DNA of 64,000 nt from Vibrio nereis NBRC 15637 (GTDB taxonomy: Bacteria > Pseudomonadota > Gammaproteobacteria > Enterobacterales > Vibrionaceae), in the NCBI RefSeq assembly GCF_001591105.1, contig NZ_BCUD01000008.1:62001-126000 (forward strand), read 5' to 3'. The translations under genes were made by a program, and so were the position numbers. The notes under the pieces are model-generated. The model was not told the DNA's origin. It did no database searches and was given only the letters and a program-made list of their open reading frames with translations. Below, piece after piece: positions 45,016-53,484 of this stretch. Every line of letters starts with the position of its first letter. Positions within the stretch are counted from its first letter, which is position 1.

Positions 45016-45447
45016 CTATTCTTGCTGCTTCAAATCAATGCCTTCTAAGCTCTGGAATAGCGTGTCCGAGTTGCAGTAAACACTCACTTCGCGCGATTGT
45101 GCTGTAGTTTCAATGATCCCAGAGGTTATAGGATGGTCATCTGACACTCGATCAACGGAGAAAAATGCCGTGTATTCCTTATCTCCATCTGGAATTGTGA
45201 CAGAGTAACTCATCTCTCGCCCCACTCCGTTCCACTGCCAAGTTGACGCTGTTGAACGGTCAACGCTAAGCTCAAACTCAGGTTGAGTTAAGTCATGCCC
45301 TAGTTTGTAGACCAACTTTCCGCCGGAGTCTTGAATTTGGACGTGTTTTTGGTCATCCGTCTTGCAGGAAAAAATCACACTGGCGTCACTCGCTGGTGTG
45401 AATACGGATGCGGAAAAAAGAATAATAGGAAAGAGATACTTCATCAT
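45016..45447 (-). CDS. hypothetical periplasmic protein
   Basis: A 143-residue product with a clear signal peptide (MMKYLFPIILFSASVFTPASDA) and a beta-rich mature part with two cysteines (VIFSCKTDD and VYCNSDTL) that probably form a disulfide. No family recognised. Two adjacent ATG codons (45447, 45444) are possible starts. Confidence 0.6.
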   Translation of the reverse strand: MMKYLFPIILFSASVFTPASDASVIFSCKTDDQKHVQIQDSGGKLVYKLGHDLTQPEFELSVDRSTASTWQWNGVGREMSYSVTIPDGDKEYTAFFSVDRVSDDHPITSGIIETTAQSREVSVYCNSDTLFQSLEGIDLKQQE

Positions 45448-45534
45448 GATACCAACAGAGCAGCGCATTTGATGTTTGATCACAACACTGGCAATGAATT
45501 TGATTCACTCATTGCCAGGCTGTTTGAATCAGCC

Positions 45535-45906
45535 TTAAACACGTTCGGTTAAGCCGAATTTTTTGAAAAAGTCAGATAAGTCTATGGTCGCCAGATCTTT
45601 AAACTCACCAGCATCATAAAAACGTCCTTTACATGTCGGGCAACTTTCAAACCAAATATGCGGTTGTTTAGGGTCTACCAGTCTCAGCAATTGGTTGTTT
45701 GGACAAACCGGACAGTTGATACGATCAATGGCGTTGTATGCTTGGCCGATCACTTCATCGCCAGTATCAATAGCGTCAGCAAGCGGCTTCATCACTTCAA
45801 CTTCATACGCATCAACCCAAAGCCCTTTGCACTCTGTGCATCTTTCTACATCCCCTAGCGGCGTTTGCAACTGTTCAAAATTTGAATTGCATTTAGGACA
45901 TTTCAT
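45535..45906 (-). CDS. zf-TFIIB-type double zinc-ribbon protein
   Basis: A 123-residue protein with two zinc ribbons. Cys3, Cys6, Cys23 and Cys26 (KCPKC, RCTECKGLWVD) form the first; Cys65, Cys68, Cys89 and Cys92 (NCPVC, SCPTCKGRFYD) form the second. The CxxCxGxWxD pattern is that of the bacterial zf-TFIIB domain family, whose function is unknown. The ATG at 45906 has a good AAGGAAA site. An 8-bp tandem repeat begins 22 bases upstream and could sit in or next to its promoter. Confidence 0.8.
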   Translation of the reverse strand: MKCPKCNSNFEQLQTPLGDVERCTECKGLWVDAYEVEVMKPLADAIDTGDEVIGQAYNAIDRINCPVCPNNQLLRLVDPKQPHIWFESCPTCKGRFYDAGEFKDLATIDLSDFFKKFGLTERV

Positions 45907-45927
45907 AATGTTTCCTTACCTGTAAAC

Positions 45928-46021
45928 TTAAACTCTTAAACTCTTAAACTCTTAAACTCTTAAACTCTTAAACTCTTAAACTCTTAAACTCTTAAACTCT
46001 TAAACTCTTAAACTCTTAAAC
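45928..46021. repeat. octanucleotide tandem repeat, 11.75 copies of TTAAACTC
   Basis: Eleven uninterrupted perfect copies of TTAAACTC run from 45928 to 46015, followed by a six-base partial copy to 46021. The tract fills nearly all of the 131-base space between the zinc-ribbon gene's ribosome site and the stop codon of the upstream hypothetical gene. Perfect short repeats of this length are prone to slipped-strand change. Confidence 0.97.
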
Positions 46022-46037
46022 CTAGTTAACGAAATAA

Positions 46038-46550
46038 TTAGTAATAATACAAAACTAAATCTTTATCGTATTTATTACAAAGTAGAATCCAAAAAATAAA
46101 TTCTCCTTTCATCTCTTTATCAACGAAGTAATATAAGGTGTCACTCAATAAAGCGCCTAAATCTTTGTTTCTACATACAAAAACTGTTGGGAGATCATCA
46201 GCAGCTTCCAAACCCTCTATATTAATGTCATAGAGCTTTAATGATTTAAATTGGTATAATATATCGATATTTGCTGGATACCAGTATTCATTTTCAAGCA
46301 TGTTTCCATATTTTTGAATTAAAGACTCAATAAAATACCAATGAATAAATGGTGAGCTTTTATTGATTATGCTTCCATCTAAAAAGGCTTGTACTATACC
46401 GTCTACTGGGACGCCAAACTGCATCATCATGTCATCGATAAACTCTTTCGCACCTTGCATGAGTTCAGATTTTTTCTTTTCATCTTCTACTGCAAAACAG
46501 CTTTCAACATTTTGTAAATTAACCATATACGGCATAATTCCGTAACTCAT
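46038..46550 (-). CDS. hypothetical protein, AT-rich
   Basis: A 170-residue protein starting MSYGIMPYMVNLQNVESCFAV, with a very good ribosome site (GAGGAG, 5 bases before the ATG at 46550). The MSYGxMPY opening recalls a small family of uncharacterised proteins (possibly DUF7691) often found in accessory loci; I am not certain. Codon use is visibly more AT-rich than in neighbouring genes, and the 190-base upstream gap is also AT-rich, suggesting horizontal acquisition. It ends in YKDKDLVLYYY-like aromatic residues with no signal peptide. Confidence 0.65.
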   Translation of the reverse strand: MSYGIMPYMVNLQNVESCFAVEDEKKKSELMQGAKEFIDDMMMQFGVPVDGIVQAFLDGSIINKSSPFIHWYFIESLIQKYGNMLENEYWYPANIDILYQFKSLKLYDINIEGLEAADDLPTVFVCRNKDLGALLSDTLYYFVDKEMKGEFIFWILLCNKYDKDLVLYYY

Positions 46551-46745
46551 ACTCACTCCTCATTTTTTCTCAAATTAATGACTAATGTATTGTTATTTAA
46601 AGAGTATTACGCGAGTGGCAGTATAAGAGTTGAGATACAAAAAATATGACTGGAAATAAAGATTGTAGATACAAGTCACTATTAGTTTTTCGAAGGTTGC
46701 AGATATTACATAACCTGTTATTGGCCACAATACTGCCGAATGTGT

Positions 46746-47246
46746 TTAGTCAATTTCTCGAATCTCGGATTCCAATAGTCTGCGATACAATGCTCTGTTC
46801 ATTTCAACCAACGTAGGATCCGTTCCAGATTGAGCATGTTGTTGAAAGTGGCTAAGCATCTGCTCTCTAAGCGCTTCCAACTGCTTCGTTTCGCTGCTAT
46901 CACCAGACCAGTTGGTAAACAGTGCGGTGGGAAAGTCACTTAACCAATCCTGCCAAGCCTGTGGGTGTTTGCCAAACCAAGTCAGCATCGATTTGTTATG
47001 GAACATTAAAGCTGTCGCGATACTTGGTGCAACTTCAACCCAAATAGCACCATCTTTATATTTCCAAAGAGTACCTAATGTATTAATGACAGGAATCGCG
47101 TCTGATGAATTGTCGGATGACAATATCTTCTCGACCTTGGTCTGGTTTTCCATCAACCATTGAAAGTTCATTTCGGTCAAATTGGCTGAATAGCTACAAA
47201 GAGGCCAACTCAAAAGTAGGCTCACCAAGGTCAATTTTTTGTACAT
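46746..47246 (-). CDS. hypothetical secreted protein
   Basis: A 166-residue product with signal peptide MYKKLTLVSLLLSWPLCSYS and a helical mature domain (NLTEMNFQWLMENQTKVEKIL...). No cysteine in the mature part and no recognised family. The upstream ATG at 47255 would add three residues. It lies 28 bases downstream of the LysE-type gene, so the two could share a transcript. Confidence 0.6.
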   Translation of the reverse strand: MYKKLTLVSLLLSWPLCSYSANLTEMNFQWLMENQTKVEKILSSDNSSDAIPVINTLGTLWKYKDGAIWVEVAPSIATALMFHNKSMLTWFGKHPQAWQDWLSDFPTALFTNWSGDSSETKQLEALREQMLSHFQQHAQSGTDPTLVEMNRALYRRLLESEIREID

Positions 47247-47274
47247 CACAAACACCTATGCTCGATTTTAGGTT

Positions 47275-47901
47275 TTATCGGTCGCTGATCGCCACTTTGC
47301 TTGCTAACCCTAGCAACAATACGCCAGAGATCCCCTCAAGGGCTCTTGAATAACGTTTTGAGTCCGCTTTATTGAACAGCCAGCTTCCTGCGGCGGCATA
47401 AATAACATTGCAGAGTGTCGCTAAGCCACTAAATATCAGACCAAGCATTAATAACTGCATCGACACTGATCCCGACGAGGAATTAATAAACTGAGGTAAA
47501 AAGGATAAGAAAAATAACGCAACTTTAGGGTTTAGCACACTAACGATAACACCATGAACAAAGACATTTTGATTCTCCGTGTCGCTTTCATTTACCACAA
47601 TTTGATTGCCGCCACGCCACATTGAAAGCAGTGCTTGCACACCTAAATACATTAAATAGGCAGCACCTAACCACTTAACGACACTAAATGCCAAAGCAGA
47701 ATTAAGAATAATGGCCGATAATCCCAAGCATGCAGCTAGCGTATGAGCAAAATAACCAACACCTAGCCCCAAAGCCGCCTTTAAGCCGCTGGTCATTTTA
47801 CCTTTCATGGTATTTGACACGATGTAAATAACATCTGGCCCTGGTATGAGATTAATCGTTAAGCAAGCAACTACGAATAAGAATAGTGAGTTAGAGTCCA
47901 T
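47275..47901 (-). CDS. LysE/RhtB family amino-acid exporter
   Basis: A 208-residue inner-membrane protein with six predicted helices. It carries the LysE-family opening TINLIPGPDVIYIVSNTMKGKMTSGLKAALGLGVGYFAH, the internal GAAYLMYLGVQAL and the LNPKVALFFLSFLPQF motif. Members export amino acids or homoserine lactones; the substrate is unknown. It starts 41 bases after the GNAT gene ends, in the same direction. Confidence 0.87.
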   Translation of the reverse strand: MDSNSLFLFVVACLTINLIPGPDVIYIVSNTMKGKMTSGLKAALGLGVGYFAHTLAACLGLSAIILNSALAFSVVKWLGAAYLMYLGVQALLSMWRGGNQIVVNESDTENQNVFVHGVIVSVLNPKVALFFLSFLPQFINSSSGSVSMQLLMLGLIFSGLATLCNVIYAAAGSWLFNKADSKRYSRALEGISGVLLLGLASKVAISDR

Positions 47902-47942
47902 TTGTTTCCCCGTTTTAATTTTTAAAATCGTCCTTAAATACG

Positions 47943-48491
47943 CTATTTTGTTTTAGCCCATTCAGCTCGGTTTAGCCCATACACCGCGTGATCAACAATA
48001 CGACCATTTAAGTTCTCTGCGCGAGTGATGATACCTTCTAGGCTGAACCCTAAACGCTCACAGACACTTCGGCTTGGCTGATTGCCTACCGCCGCTGATA
48101 TTGCAACTTTCTCCATTCCAAGCTCTGTAAATGCGATTTCAATTAGCTTTGCGACCGAGCGAGTCATAATGCCTTTTCTTTGGAATTCACTACTCAGCCA
48201 ATAACCAATTTCGACCGTTTTCAGGCTGTGATCAATCTTGTTAAAGCTCGTTGTCCCAACAACGTTCCCTTGCCATAAGATGGTACAGGTTAACGACCGA
48301 CCTTCAGCATAGTCATTCAGTGAACGCTTAATAAAGCTAAGAAAAAACGCCTCGTCATTTGCGTGCGGCGGCCAAGCTAACCACTGGCTAAGATAGTCTC
48401 GATCTTTGGTGACTATCTCTAAGTAATATTTGGCATATTTAGGGTGAACTAGCGCTAGCTCTAATTCCTGATCAACATCCAATGTAAACAT
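47943..48491 (-). CDS. GNAT N-acetyltransferase (RimL-like)
   Basis: A 182-residue acetyltransferase. The RimJ/RimL-type pattern is visible: opening LELALVHPKYAKYYLEIV, central VGTTSFNKIDHSLKTVEIGYWLSSEFQRKGIMTRSV (acetyl-CoA-binding loop QRKGIM) and VGNQPSRSVCERLGFSLEGIITRAENLNG. Probable substrates are N-terminal residues of ribosomal proteins or a small molecule. It leads a minus-strand group with the LysE exporter and is divergent from the peroxiredoxin gene. Confidence 0.85.
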   Translation of the reverse strand: MFTLDVDQELELALVHPKYAKYYLEIVTKDRDYLSQWLAWPPHANDEAFFLSFIKRSLNDYAEGRSLTCTILWQGNVVGTTSFNKIDHSLKTVEIGYWLSSEFQRKGIMTRSVAKLIEIAFTELGMEKVAISAAVGNQPSRSVCERLGFSLEGIITRAENLNGRIVDHAVYGLNRAEWAKTK

Positions 48492-48775
48492 AATTTTCCT
48501 TAAAAAAGACCAGCTAACTGGGGTAAATAAAATAAATTAGAGCGAGTTAACTCACTCCGAAAATATTTTATCAAGCCTTTATTTTCCATTCACTCTAGAG
48601 CAAGCTGTGTATGGCTAAACAATAATTCACTAACATTACATGGACTTAGCAGGCCAGGCAACCAAGGATGCATTTATAAACATACCTTGTTGAGGATAAC
48701 CCTATTTTCTTTCTGTGGTTTAAACAAATAATAAAAATTACACTAGAGCAAATACTACCGATAAGGAAAATCGAA

Positions 48776-49249
48776 ATGATTCAACAAGGTCAAACCCTAC
48801 CTTCTTCTACTCTCAGCGAACTGACTCCTGATGGCGTTGTGAACCACCAAACCGATGAGGTTTTTGCCAATAAAAAAGTGGTGCTGTTTGCTGTTCCGGG
48901 CGCGTTTACCCCGACTTGCTCAGAGTCTCACTTACCTGGTTTTGTCACCCTAGCAGACCAAATTAAAGCAAAAGGCGTCGACTTGATCGCGTGTGTTTCA
49001 GTTAACGATGCTTTCGTAATGCAGGCGTGGGGAGAAGCTCAAAATGCCTCAGAGATTCTGATGCTGGGTGATGGTGACGCAAGTTTCACCAAAGCTTTAG
49101 GATTAGAGATGGATACAGCCGGGTTTGGCGGTATTCGCTCGCGCAGATACGCGATGGTGATTGAAAATGGCGTGGTCACACAACTCAATGTCGAAGAACC
49201 TAAACAGTTTGAAGTCAGCAAAGCAGAAGTCATTCTAGACAGTTTATAA
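48776..49249 (+). CDS. peroxiredoxin (Prx5/AhpE-like thiol peroxidase)
   Basis: A 157-residue peroxiredoxin of the Prx5 type, reducing hydrogen peroxide and organic peroxides. The peroxidatic cysteine lies in VPGAFTPTCSESHLPGF (about residue 48), followed by VSVNDAFVMQAWGE and the conserved Arg in GIRSRRYAM. An AAGGAAA site precedes the ATG. No fused glutaredoxin domain. The 284-base divergent region 48492-48775 shows no clear OxyR site. Confidence 0.9.
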   Translation: MIQQGQTLPSSTLSELTPDGVVNHQTDEVFANKKVVLFAVPGAFTPTCSESHLPGFVTLADQIKAKGVDLIACVSVNDAFVMQAWGEAQNASEILMLGDGDASFTKALGLEMDTAGFGGIRSRRYAMVIENGVVTQLNVEEPKQFEVSKAEVILDSL

Positions 49250-49334
49250 TCCTCAATATGCTCTAAAGTCGGGAGGTTTAGCCTCTCGGCTTTCGCCGCT
49301 TTCAGCCCAACCCATACGTACAAATCTTACGACG

Positions 49335-49436
49335 TTAGCTCTTTCCTTTATGAACCGACTGGACGAATAGAATGATTACTACAACAATCATACTAGCCAT
49401 CAGAAAAGTAAGCCTCAATGCAAAGGCCATGGGCAT
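49335..49436 (-). CDS. possible 33-aa single-helix membrane peptide
   Basis: In the 328-base gap 49250-49577 a 34-codon minus-strand frame encodes a short hydrophobic helix followed by a basic tail (LMASMIVVVIILFVQSVHKGKS). The amphipathic end and length match small bacterial membrane proteins. Against it: no Shine-Dalgarno before either ATG (49436, 49430) and no clear terminator. Otherwise the gap shows nothing I can name. Confidence 0.3.
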   Translation of the reverse strand: MPMAFALRLTFLMASMIVVVIILFVQSVHKGKS

Positions 49437-49577
49437 CTTGGGATGATGGTGAAGAAATTTGGGTAGAAAAGAATTTAGCCTAAGTTTCGTCTGTCAGCAG
49501 GTCGAAGAATAACACGCTGTCAGACCAAGTCTAAGCAAGTACAGATGTGTACATTATGTCTGTATAAGGTGAACATT

Positions 49578-49859
49578 ATGAAAGTGACTATCGTTGTATC
49601 TGCTGCGCTTCTGATGATATCAGCAAACGTCTCTGCGTCTGATGCTATTACTCAGCTCAGTGTAGCCAGCATTAAGCAGACTTTAAGCCAAGAACAAATC
49701 GAGTCGAAGCTGAACTCTTGGTATCAAAATGAACTGATGAACATAGATGCCACAGCAAGTAGCGTGAATGACCGCGTTCCACTCATCGTTCGTAAGCGAC
49801 AAGCCAGAGAAAGCCTAGAGCAACAATACGCAAACCTTAAGACGAAGTTTGAGCTTTAA
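49578..49859 (+). CDS. small hypothetical secreted protein
   Basis: A 93-residue product with signal peptide MKVTIVVSAALLMISANVSAS, then a helical, charged mature part (ITQLSVASIKQTLSQEQIESKLNSWYQNEL ... RKRQARESLEQQYANLKTKFEL). Probably periplasmic, with a coiled-coil tendency. No family recognised. The ATG at 49578 has AAGGTG upstream. Confidence 0.6.
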   Translation: MKVTIVVSAALLMISANVSASDAITQLSVASIKQTLSQEQIESKLNSWYQNELMNIDATASSVNDRVPLIVRKRQARESLEQQYANLKTKFEL

Positions 49860-49872
49860 GGATTTTGCTCGT

Positions 49873-49894
49873 AGGGTGCTCATTCGAGCACCTT
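49873..49894. terminator. hairpin between the small secreted protein gene and def
   Basis: A 9-position stem with one G-T pair (AGGGTGCTC / GAGCACCTT) and an ATTC loop lies 14 bases after the plus-strand stop and 31 bases beyond the def stop. No strong U-tract. Confidence 0.5.
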
Positions 49895-49924
49895 AAATAC
49901 CCTAAGCAGACATTATCCAACGCG

Positions 49925-50440
49925 TTATGCGTGAGCCTTAGCGTGTGCTTTTACGTACTTCTTCACTTTCTTCATCGCCATTTGTTTTTTCAACGGCGAA
50001 AGGTAATCAATAAAAAGGTTACCTGACAAGTGATCGATCTCGTGCTGCATTGCAATCGCAAGAAAATCATCACTTTCGATTGTGATTGGATTACCGTCGC
50101 GGTCCAGCGCAGAGACGACAACCGATGTATAGCGTTCTACGTCTGCATAATAATCAGGAACAGACAAGCACCCTTCTTGCCCCATCGCTTTATTAGAGCC
50201 GCTGACGACTTCTGGGTTGACCAGAATAAGCGGATCATCTCGACCCTCTGATAGATCAATAATAACCACCGCTTCTTTTCGTCCGACCTGAGTAGAAGCC
50301 AAGCCAATTCCGTTATCGGTCGCATAAAGCGTATCGAGCATGTCGTCGATTAATGTTTGAACGGAAGCTACATCCTGTACTTTTTCAGCTTGAATTTTAA
50401 GCCTTGGATCAGGTGCGGTGAGAATATCTAAAACTGCCAT
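49925..50440 (-). CDS. def: peptide deformylase
   Basis: A 171-residue Fe/Zn metalloprotease that removes the formyl group from nascent proteins. The three motifs are visible: GIGLASTQVG (about 43-52), QEGCLSVP with metal-binding Cys (about 88-95), and MQHEIDHLSGNLFIDYLS with HExxH (about 131-135). It is not next to fmt, so it is probably a second, accessory deformylase; vibrios usually carry another copy beside fmt. Confidence 0.93.
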   Translation of the reverse strand: MAVLDILTAPDPRLKIQAEKVQDVASVQTLIDDMLDTLYATDNGIGLASTQVGRKEAVVIIDLSEGRDDPLILVNPEVVSGSNKAMGQEGCLSVPDYYADVERYTSVVVSALDRDGNPITIESDDFLAIAMQHEIDHLSGNLFIDYLSPLKKQMAMKKVKKYVKAHAKAHA

Positions 50441-50514
50441 AATTACCTTTTAATTTCGTAACTGCTTAACTTTACTGGGCTTACTAGTAAAAGCGGAGGC
50501 CCTACTACATATAA

Positions 50515-50542
50515 ATAAAGCCCAAGGAAACTTAGGCTTTAT
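50515..50542 (-). terminator. terminator of the DUF3297 gene
   Basis: Stem ATAAAGCC / GGCTTTAT plus inner AAG / CTT around a GAAA loop, with one mismatch, followed on the minus strand by TTTATATG. It sits 35 bases beyond the DUF3297 stop codon. Confidence 0.75.
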
Positions 50543-50576
50543 ATCATCACGGTTACATACAACCAATAATAACGAC

Positions 50577-50825
50577 TTAAACGTAGTACGCTTCAACCGT
50601 ACCTTTTAGCGTGATAAGGATTGGTTGGCCACGGCGATCCAACGCTTTAGGAGAAGGGATTTTAACCCAACCTTCACTGATGCAGTACTCTTCAACGTCT
50701 TTGCGTTCTTTACCATTTAAGCGAATACCGATCTGATGCTCAAAGCACTCCGCGACGAAATGTGGGCTACGTGGGTTACCTGCAAGACGGTCTGGCAGTG
50801 CTGGTTTTGAAGTCGTGTCGTTCAT
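50577..50825 (-). CDS. DUF3297 family small protein
   Basis: An 82-residue protein beginning MNDTTSKPALPDRLAGNPRS, with the family segments HFVAECFEHQIGIRLNGKERKDVEEYC and GWVKIPSPKALDRRGQPILITLKG. DUF3297 proteins are conserved single-domain proteins of unknown role in gammaproteobacteria. Single-gene unit with its own terminator. Confidence 0.88.
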   Translation of the reverse strand: MNDTTSKPALPDRLAGNPRSPHFVAECFEHQIGIRLNGKERKDVEEYCISEGWVKIPSPKALDRRGQPILITLKGTVEAYYV

Positions 50826-50920
50826 ATTGTTGACCTAGTGTCAGTAAAAAGTGCGCCATTTTAGACAAAGCCATCGATTCACTCAAGAGATCACATGCCT
50901 TATCTATTCGGTTTACGAAG

Positions 50921-50947
50921 AAGGGCCACATCCAAGATGTGGCCCTT
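50921..50947. terminator. strong hairpin after the phosphonate binding-protein gene
   Basis: A perfect 12-bp GC-rich stem (AAGGGCCACATC / GATGTGGCCCTT) with a CAA loop, 57 bases beyond the binding-protein stop; there is little U-tract. It probably ends the phn transcript. Confidence 0.6.
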
Positions 50948-51004
50948 GTAGGCTGCTATTGTTCTTAACGCTCAATTAAGCAGTATCGTAATTCGCTGTT
51001 ATTA

Positions 51005-52018
51005 TTACTTAGCATCTGACTTACTATCATAGCGATTCATCCACTCTTGCAAGATAGAGTCACGGTTTGCGGCGACCCATTTGAAATCATTTTTAATCAT
51101 CATAGACTCAGGCTGCTCTGGGTAATGCTCTATTGGCTTTGCCACGCCCGGCAGTGCGACGACTGCGTACGATTGATTGTAGAGCTTGTTTGCTTCTTTA
51201 CTCACCGCAAAGTCCATGAGTTTCTTGGCAGCTTCTAACTGTTCCGTCCCTTTAACGATGGCTGCAGCTTCCATATCCCAACCAATCCCTTCACTTGGGA
51301 ATACTAAGTCAATCGGTGCTTTTTGTTTCTTCAGTTTGGCCCCACGAAAAGCAAATGAAACCCCCATTGTGGCTTCACCTGTCGCCGCCAAATGGCATGG
51401 CTGAGAGCCCGAGTGCGTATAACGAGCGATATTTTGATGAAGTTTATCCATGTAGCGCCAACCATCCTCTTCACCAAATAGTTGCAACCAAGCTGAAACG
51501 TCTAGGAAACCCGTGCCCGAAGAACTTGGGTTTGGCATCACAATGTGGCCTTTGTACTCGGGCTTGGTAAGATCTGCCCAGGATTGCGGCATTTCTAGGT
51601 TATTCTTCTCTAACTCGATCGTGTTAACACAAATACCGGCAATCCAAGCATCCATGCCCACCCATGTTGGCTGATCACGCATATCACGGAAGCTTTCATA
51701 GAGTGAGTCACTGCCTTCTGGCTTATACGCTTGCAGCATGTCTAAGTTGTCAAACACCATCATACTGGTGGCGGAAAGCCCCCAGACGACATCCGCTTGA
51801 GGGTTATCTTTTTCTGCCAGAATTTTTGCTGTCATAATGCCCGTAGAGTCTCGTACCCACTTGATGTCAATATCTGGGTATTGCGATTCAAATGCTTTCT
51901 TGTAGTGACGAAGTTGGTCAGATTCCAGCGCAGTGTACACGGTCAATTCCGTTGCAGCATTTGCCAGTGGTGCCGCTAGAGCAAATACCAACGCCCCAAT
52001 TCGCATTTTGTTGTTCAT
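51005..52018 (-). CDS. phnS: 2-aminoethylphosphonate-type ABC transporter substrate-binding protein
   Basis: A 337-residue periplasmic iron/spermidine/2-AEP-type binding protein. Signal peptide MNNKMRIGALVFALAAPLANA is followed by TELTVYTALESDQLRHYKKAFESQYPDI and the family motif NPQADVVWGLSATSMM. It follows phnP by 123 bases in the same direction. The matching ATPase and permease are 8 kb away beyond the LysR gene. Ligand assignment rests on that context. Confidence 0.82.
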   Translation of the reverse strand: MNNKMRIGALVFALAAPLANAATELTVYTALESDQLRHYKKAFESQYPDIDIKWVRDSTGIMTAKILAEKDNPQADVVWGLSATSMMVFDNLDMLQAYKPEGSDSLYESFRDMRDQPTWVGMDAWIAGICVNTIELEKNNLEMPQSWADLTKPEYKGHIVMPNPSSSGTGFLDVSAWLQLFGEEDGWRYMDKLHQNIARYTHSGSQPCHLAATGEATMGVSFAFRGAKLKKQKAPIDLVFPSEGIGWDMEAAAIVKGTEQLEAAKKLMDFAVSKEANKLYNQSYAVVALPGVAKPIEHYPEQPESMMIKNDFKWVAANRDSILQEWMNRYDSKSDAK

Positions 52019-52141
52019 TTTCTTTCCTTGAGAATTATCTGTCTGAGGAGGATCTGTATCGATTTCGAATTACTTTACTGAGTAAATATTGTCTAAATGA
52101 GTACGACGCTTTAGAAATAATTAGGAAACAAGGTGGTTTTC

Positions 52142-52930
52142 CTAATCATTGTGATTCGTGGCTGAGTAATCGACCGATTGACCATCATGCGCCAACGCCA
52201 ACGAATCCGTAAAATAGCCAGCGGCATCCATTGCCCAACTTTCAAAGGCATGACTGATATGCAGTAAACGTAAATGTTTAGGCTTGCATCGCCGCTGAAT
52301 GTCTTCGATTTGTTCAAATGTACTGTGGTTTCTTGTGGGTATATCGCCCCTTACATCAAGAGGTGTGTAGCCGCAATCGATAAACATCCATTCAACGGGA
52401 TGGCTCTGAAACCATTGAATAACAGCATCACTGAGGCCATAGGTATCCGTTAAATAAGCGATACGTTTACCGCACCATTCGAACACGTAACCTAAGCACG
52501 CTCTAGAGTGAGTAAGAGGAATAGTCGTTATTGCAATGCCGTGCCATTCAAACGTTTGAAAAGCTCCCAAAGGCGGCTGAAACTTTAAAATTCCGGGGTA
52601 TTTATAGAGGTTATCGCAACCATGCTCATCGTAAGGCCCATAGACGGGAATTGACGATCCTACTCCAGCACTCAGATCAAACAGGCTCTGTACATGATCG
52701 ATGTGGTAATGAGTCAAGAGAATGCGGTCAATCGTTCCGGAAGGAAAACGCTGTAAAAGGTCGGGCAGGTTTGCATCTATCAGCAAGGTTTTTCCTTGAT
52801 GCTCAAGCATGGCTGAGGTTTTATTGCGACGATATTGAGGGTCTGCGATAGCGCGGCGGCACGCTTTGCAGTCGCACCCATAGACAGGCAACATCGCGCC
52901 ATTGCCTGTCCCTAATAAGGTTAGTTTCAT
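52142..52930 (-). CDS. phnP: 5-phospho-alpha-D-ribosyl 1,2-cyclic phosphate phosphodiesterase PhnP
   Basis: A 262-residue metallo-beta-lactamase-fold enzyme that opens the cyclic phosphate left by C-P lyase. It opens with LLGTGNGAMLPVYGCDCKACRRA; metal site ILLTHYHIDHVQSLF (HxHxDH, about 72-86) and the later LTHSRACLGYVFE and LTDTYGL motifs are typical. Its start overlaps the phnN stop by four bases. Confidence 0.93.
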   Translation of the reverse strand: MKLTLLGTGNGAMLPVYGCDCKACRRAIADPQYRRNKTSAMLEHQGKTLLIDANLPDLLQRFPSGTIDRILLTHYHIDHVQSLFDLSAGVGSSIPVYGPYDEHGCDNLYKYPGILKFQPPLGAFQTFEWHGIAITTIPLTHSRACLGYVFEWCGKRIAYLTDTYGLSDAVIQWFQSHPVEWMFIDCGYTPLDVRGDIPTRNHSTFEQIEDIQRRCKPKHLRLLHISHAFESWAMDAAGYFTDSLALAHDGQSVDYSATNHND

Positions 52931-53475
52931 TCTGTCACTAAAATCCTTTGCAAAAATTGTTCAACGGTTGCAGCAAGGCTACCGCTGTTATCCAGTACAA
53001 CGGCGTTGCGCGGCAAACCAATTGACCGAAACTCCTGCGCTCTTTTCAGCCGCTGCTTAATATCGACGTCACTTTCTCGTCCACGGAGTTTTAAGCGCTG
53101 TTCTAGCACTTGATTGTCAACATCAACGACAACAGGCACTAACTGTTCTCCGTAACGCGCAAGAGCATGGTCCAAATAACCACGCGAGCCGTTCACAACG
53201 ACATCAACCCCTTGATCTAACCATGAGTCCAACTCACAGCCGATAGCATAACAATGGCTGTTGGCTTGCCAGCTCATGGCGAATAAATGCAATGACTGAC
53301 GCAAATCAAATTCGGACTGACTCAGCTCGATGTAGTTCTCGCCCCCAGCATCAGCACAACGCGTAATATAGCGATGGGCAAACACCAAATTACGCGTTCC
53401 TTCCTGCTTGAGTTTGCTAATCACACTGTCTTTACCGGCCCCTGAGGGGCCGATAACGTAAAACAATTTCGCCAT
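52927..53475 (-). CDS. phnN: ribose 1,5-bisphosphate phosphokinase PhnN
   Basis: A 182-residue kinase converting ribose 1,5-bisphosphate to PRPP. P-loop FYVIGPSGAGKDSV at about 5-18; the guanylate-kinase-like HRYITRCADAGGENYIELS and the LRGRESDVDIKQRLKRA lid follow. The ATG at 53475 has an AGGTG site overlapping the phnM end; a GTG at 53484 is less likely. It overlaps phnP by four bases. Confidence 0.92.
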   Translation of the reverse strand: MAKLFYVIGPSGAGKDSVISKLKQEGTRNLVFAHRYITRCADAGGENYIELSQSEFDLRQSLHLFAMSWQANSHCYAIGCELDSWLDQGVDVVVNGSRGYLDHALARYGEQLVPVVVDVDNQVLEQRLKLRGRESDVDIKQRLKRAQEFRSIGLPRNAVVLDNSGSLAATVEQFLQRILVTE

Positions 53476-53484
53476 TTGTTTCAC

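Noticed and set aside
45928..46021. CRISPR array or integron attC cluster at the repeat tract
   Set aside because: The unit is 8 bp, head-to-tail with no spacers and no dyad, so it is a simple tandem repeat.
51047..51570. Plus-strand frames opposite the phosphonate binding protein
   Set aside because: Antisense shadows; no ribosome sites and no recognisable protein features.
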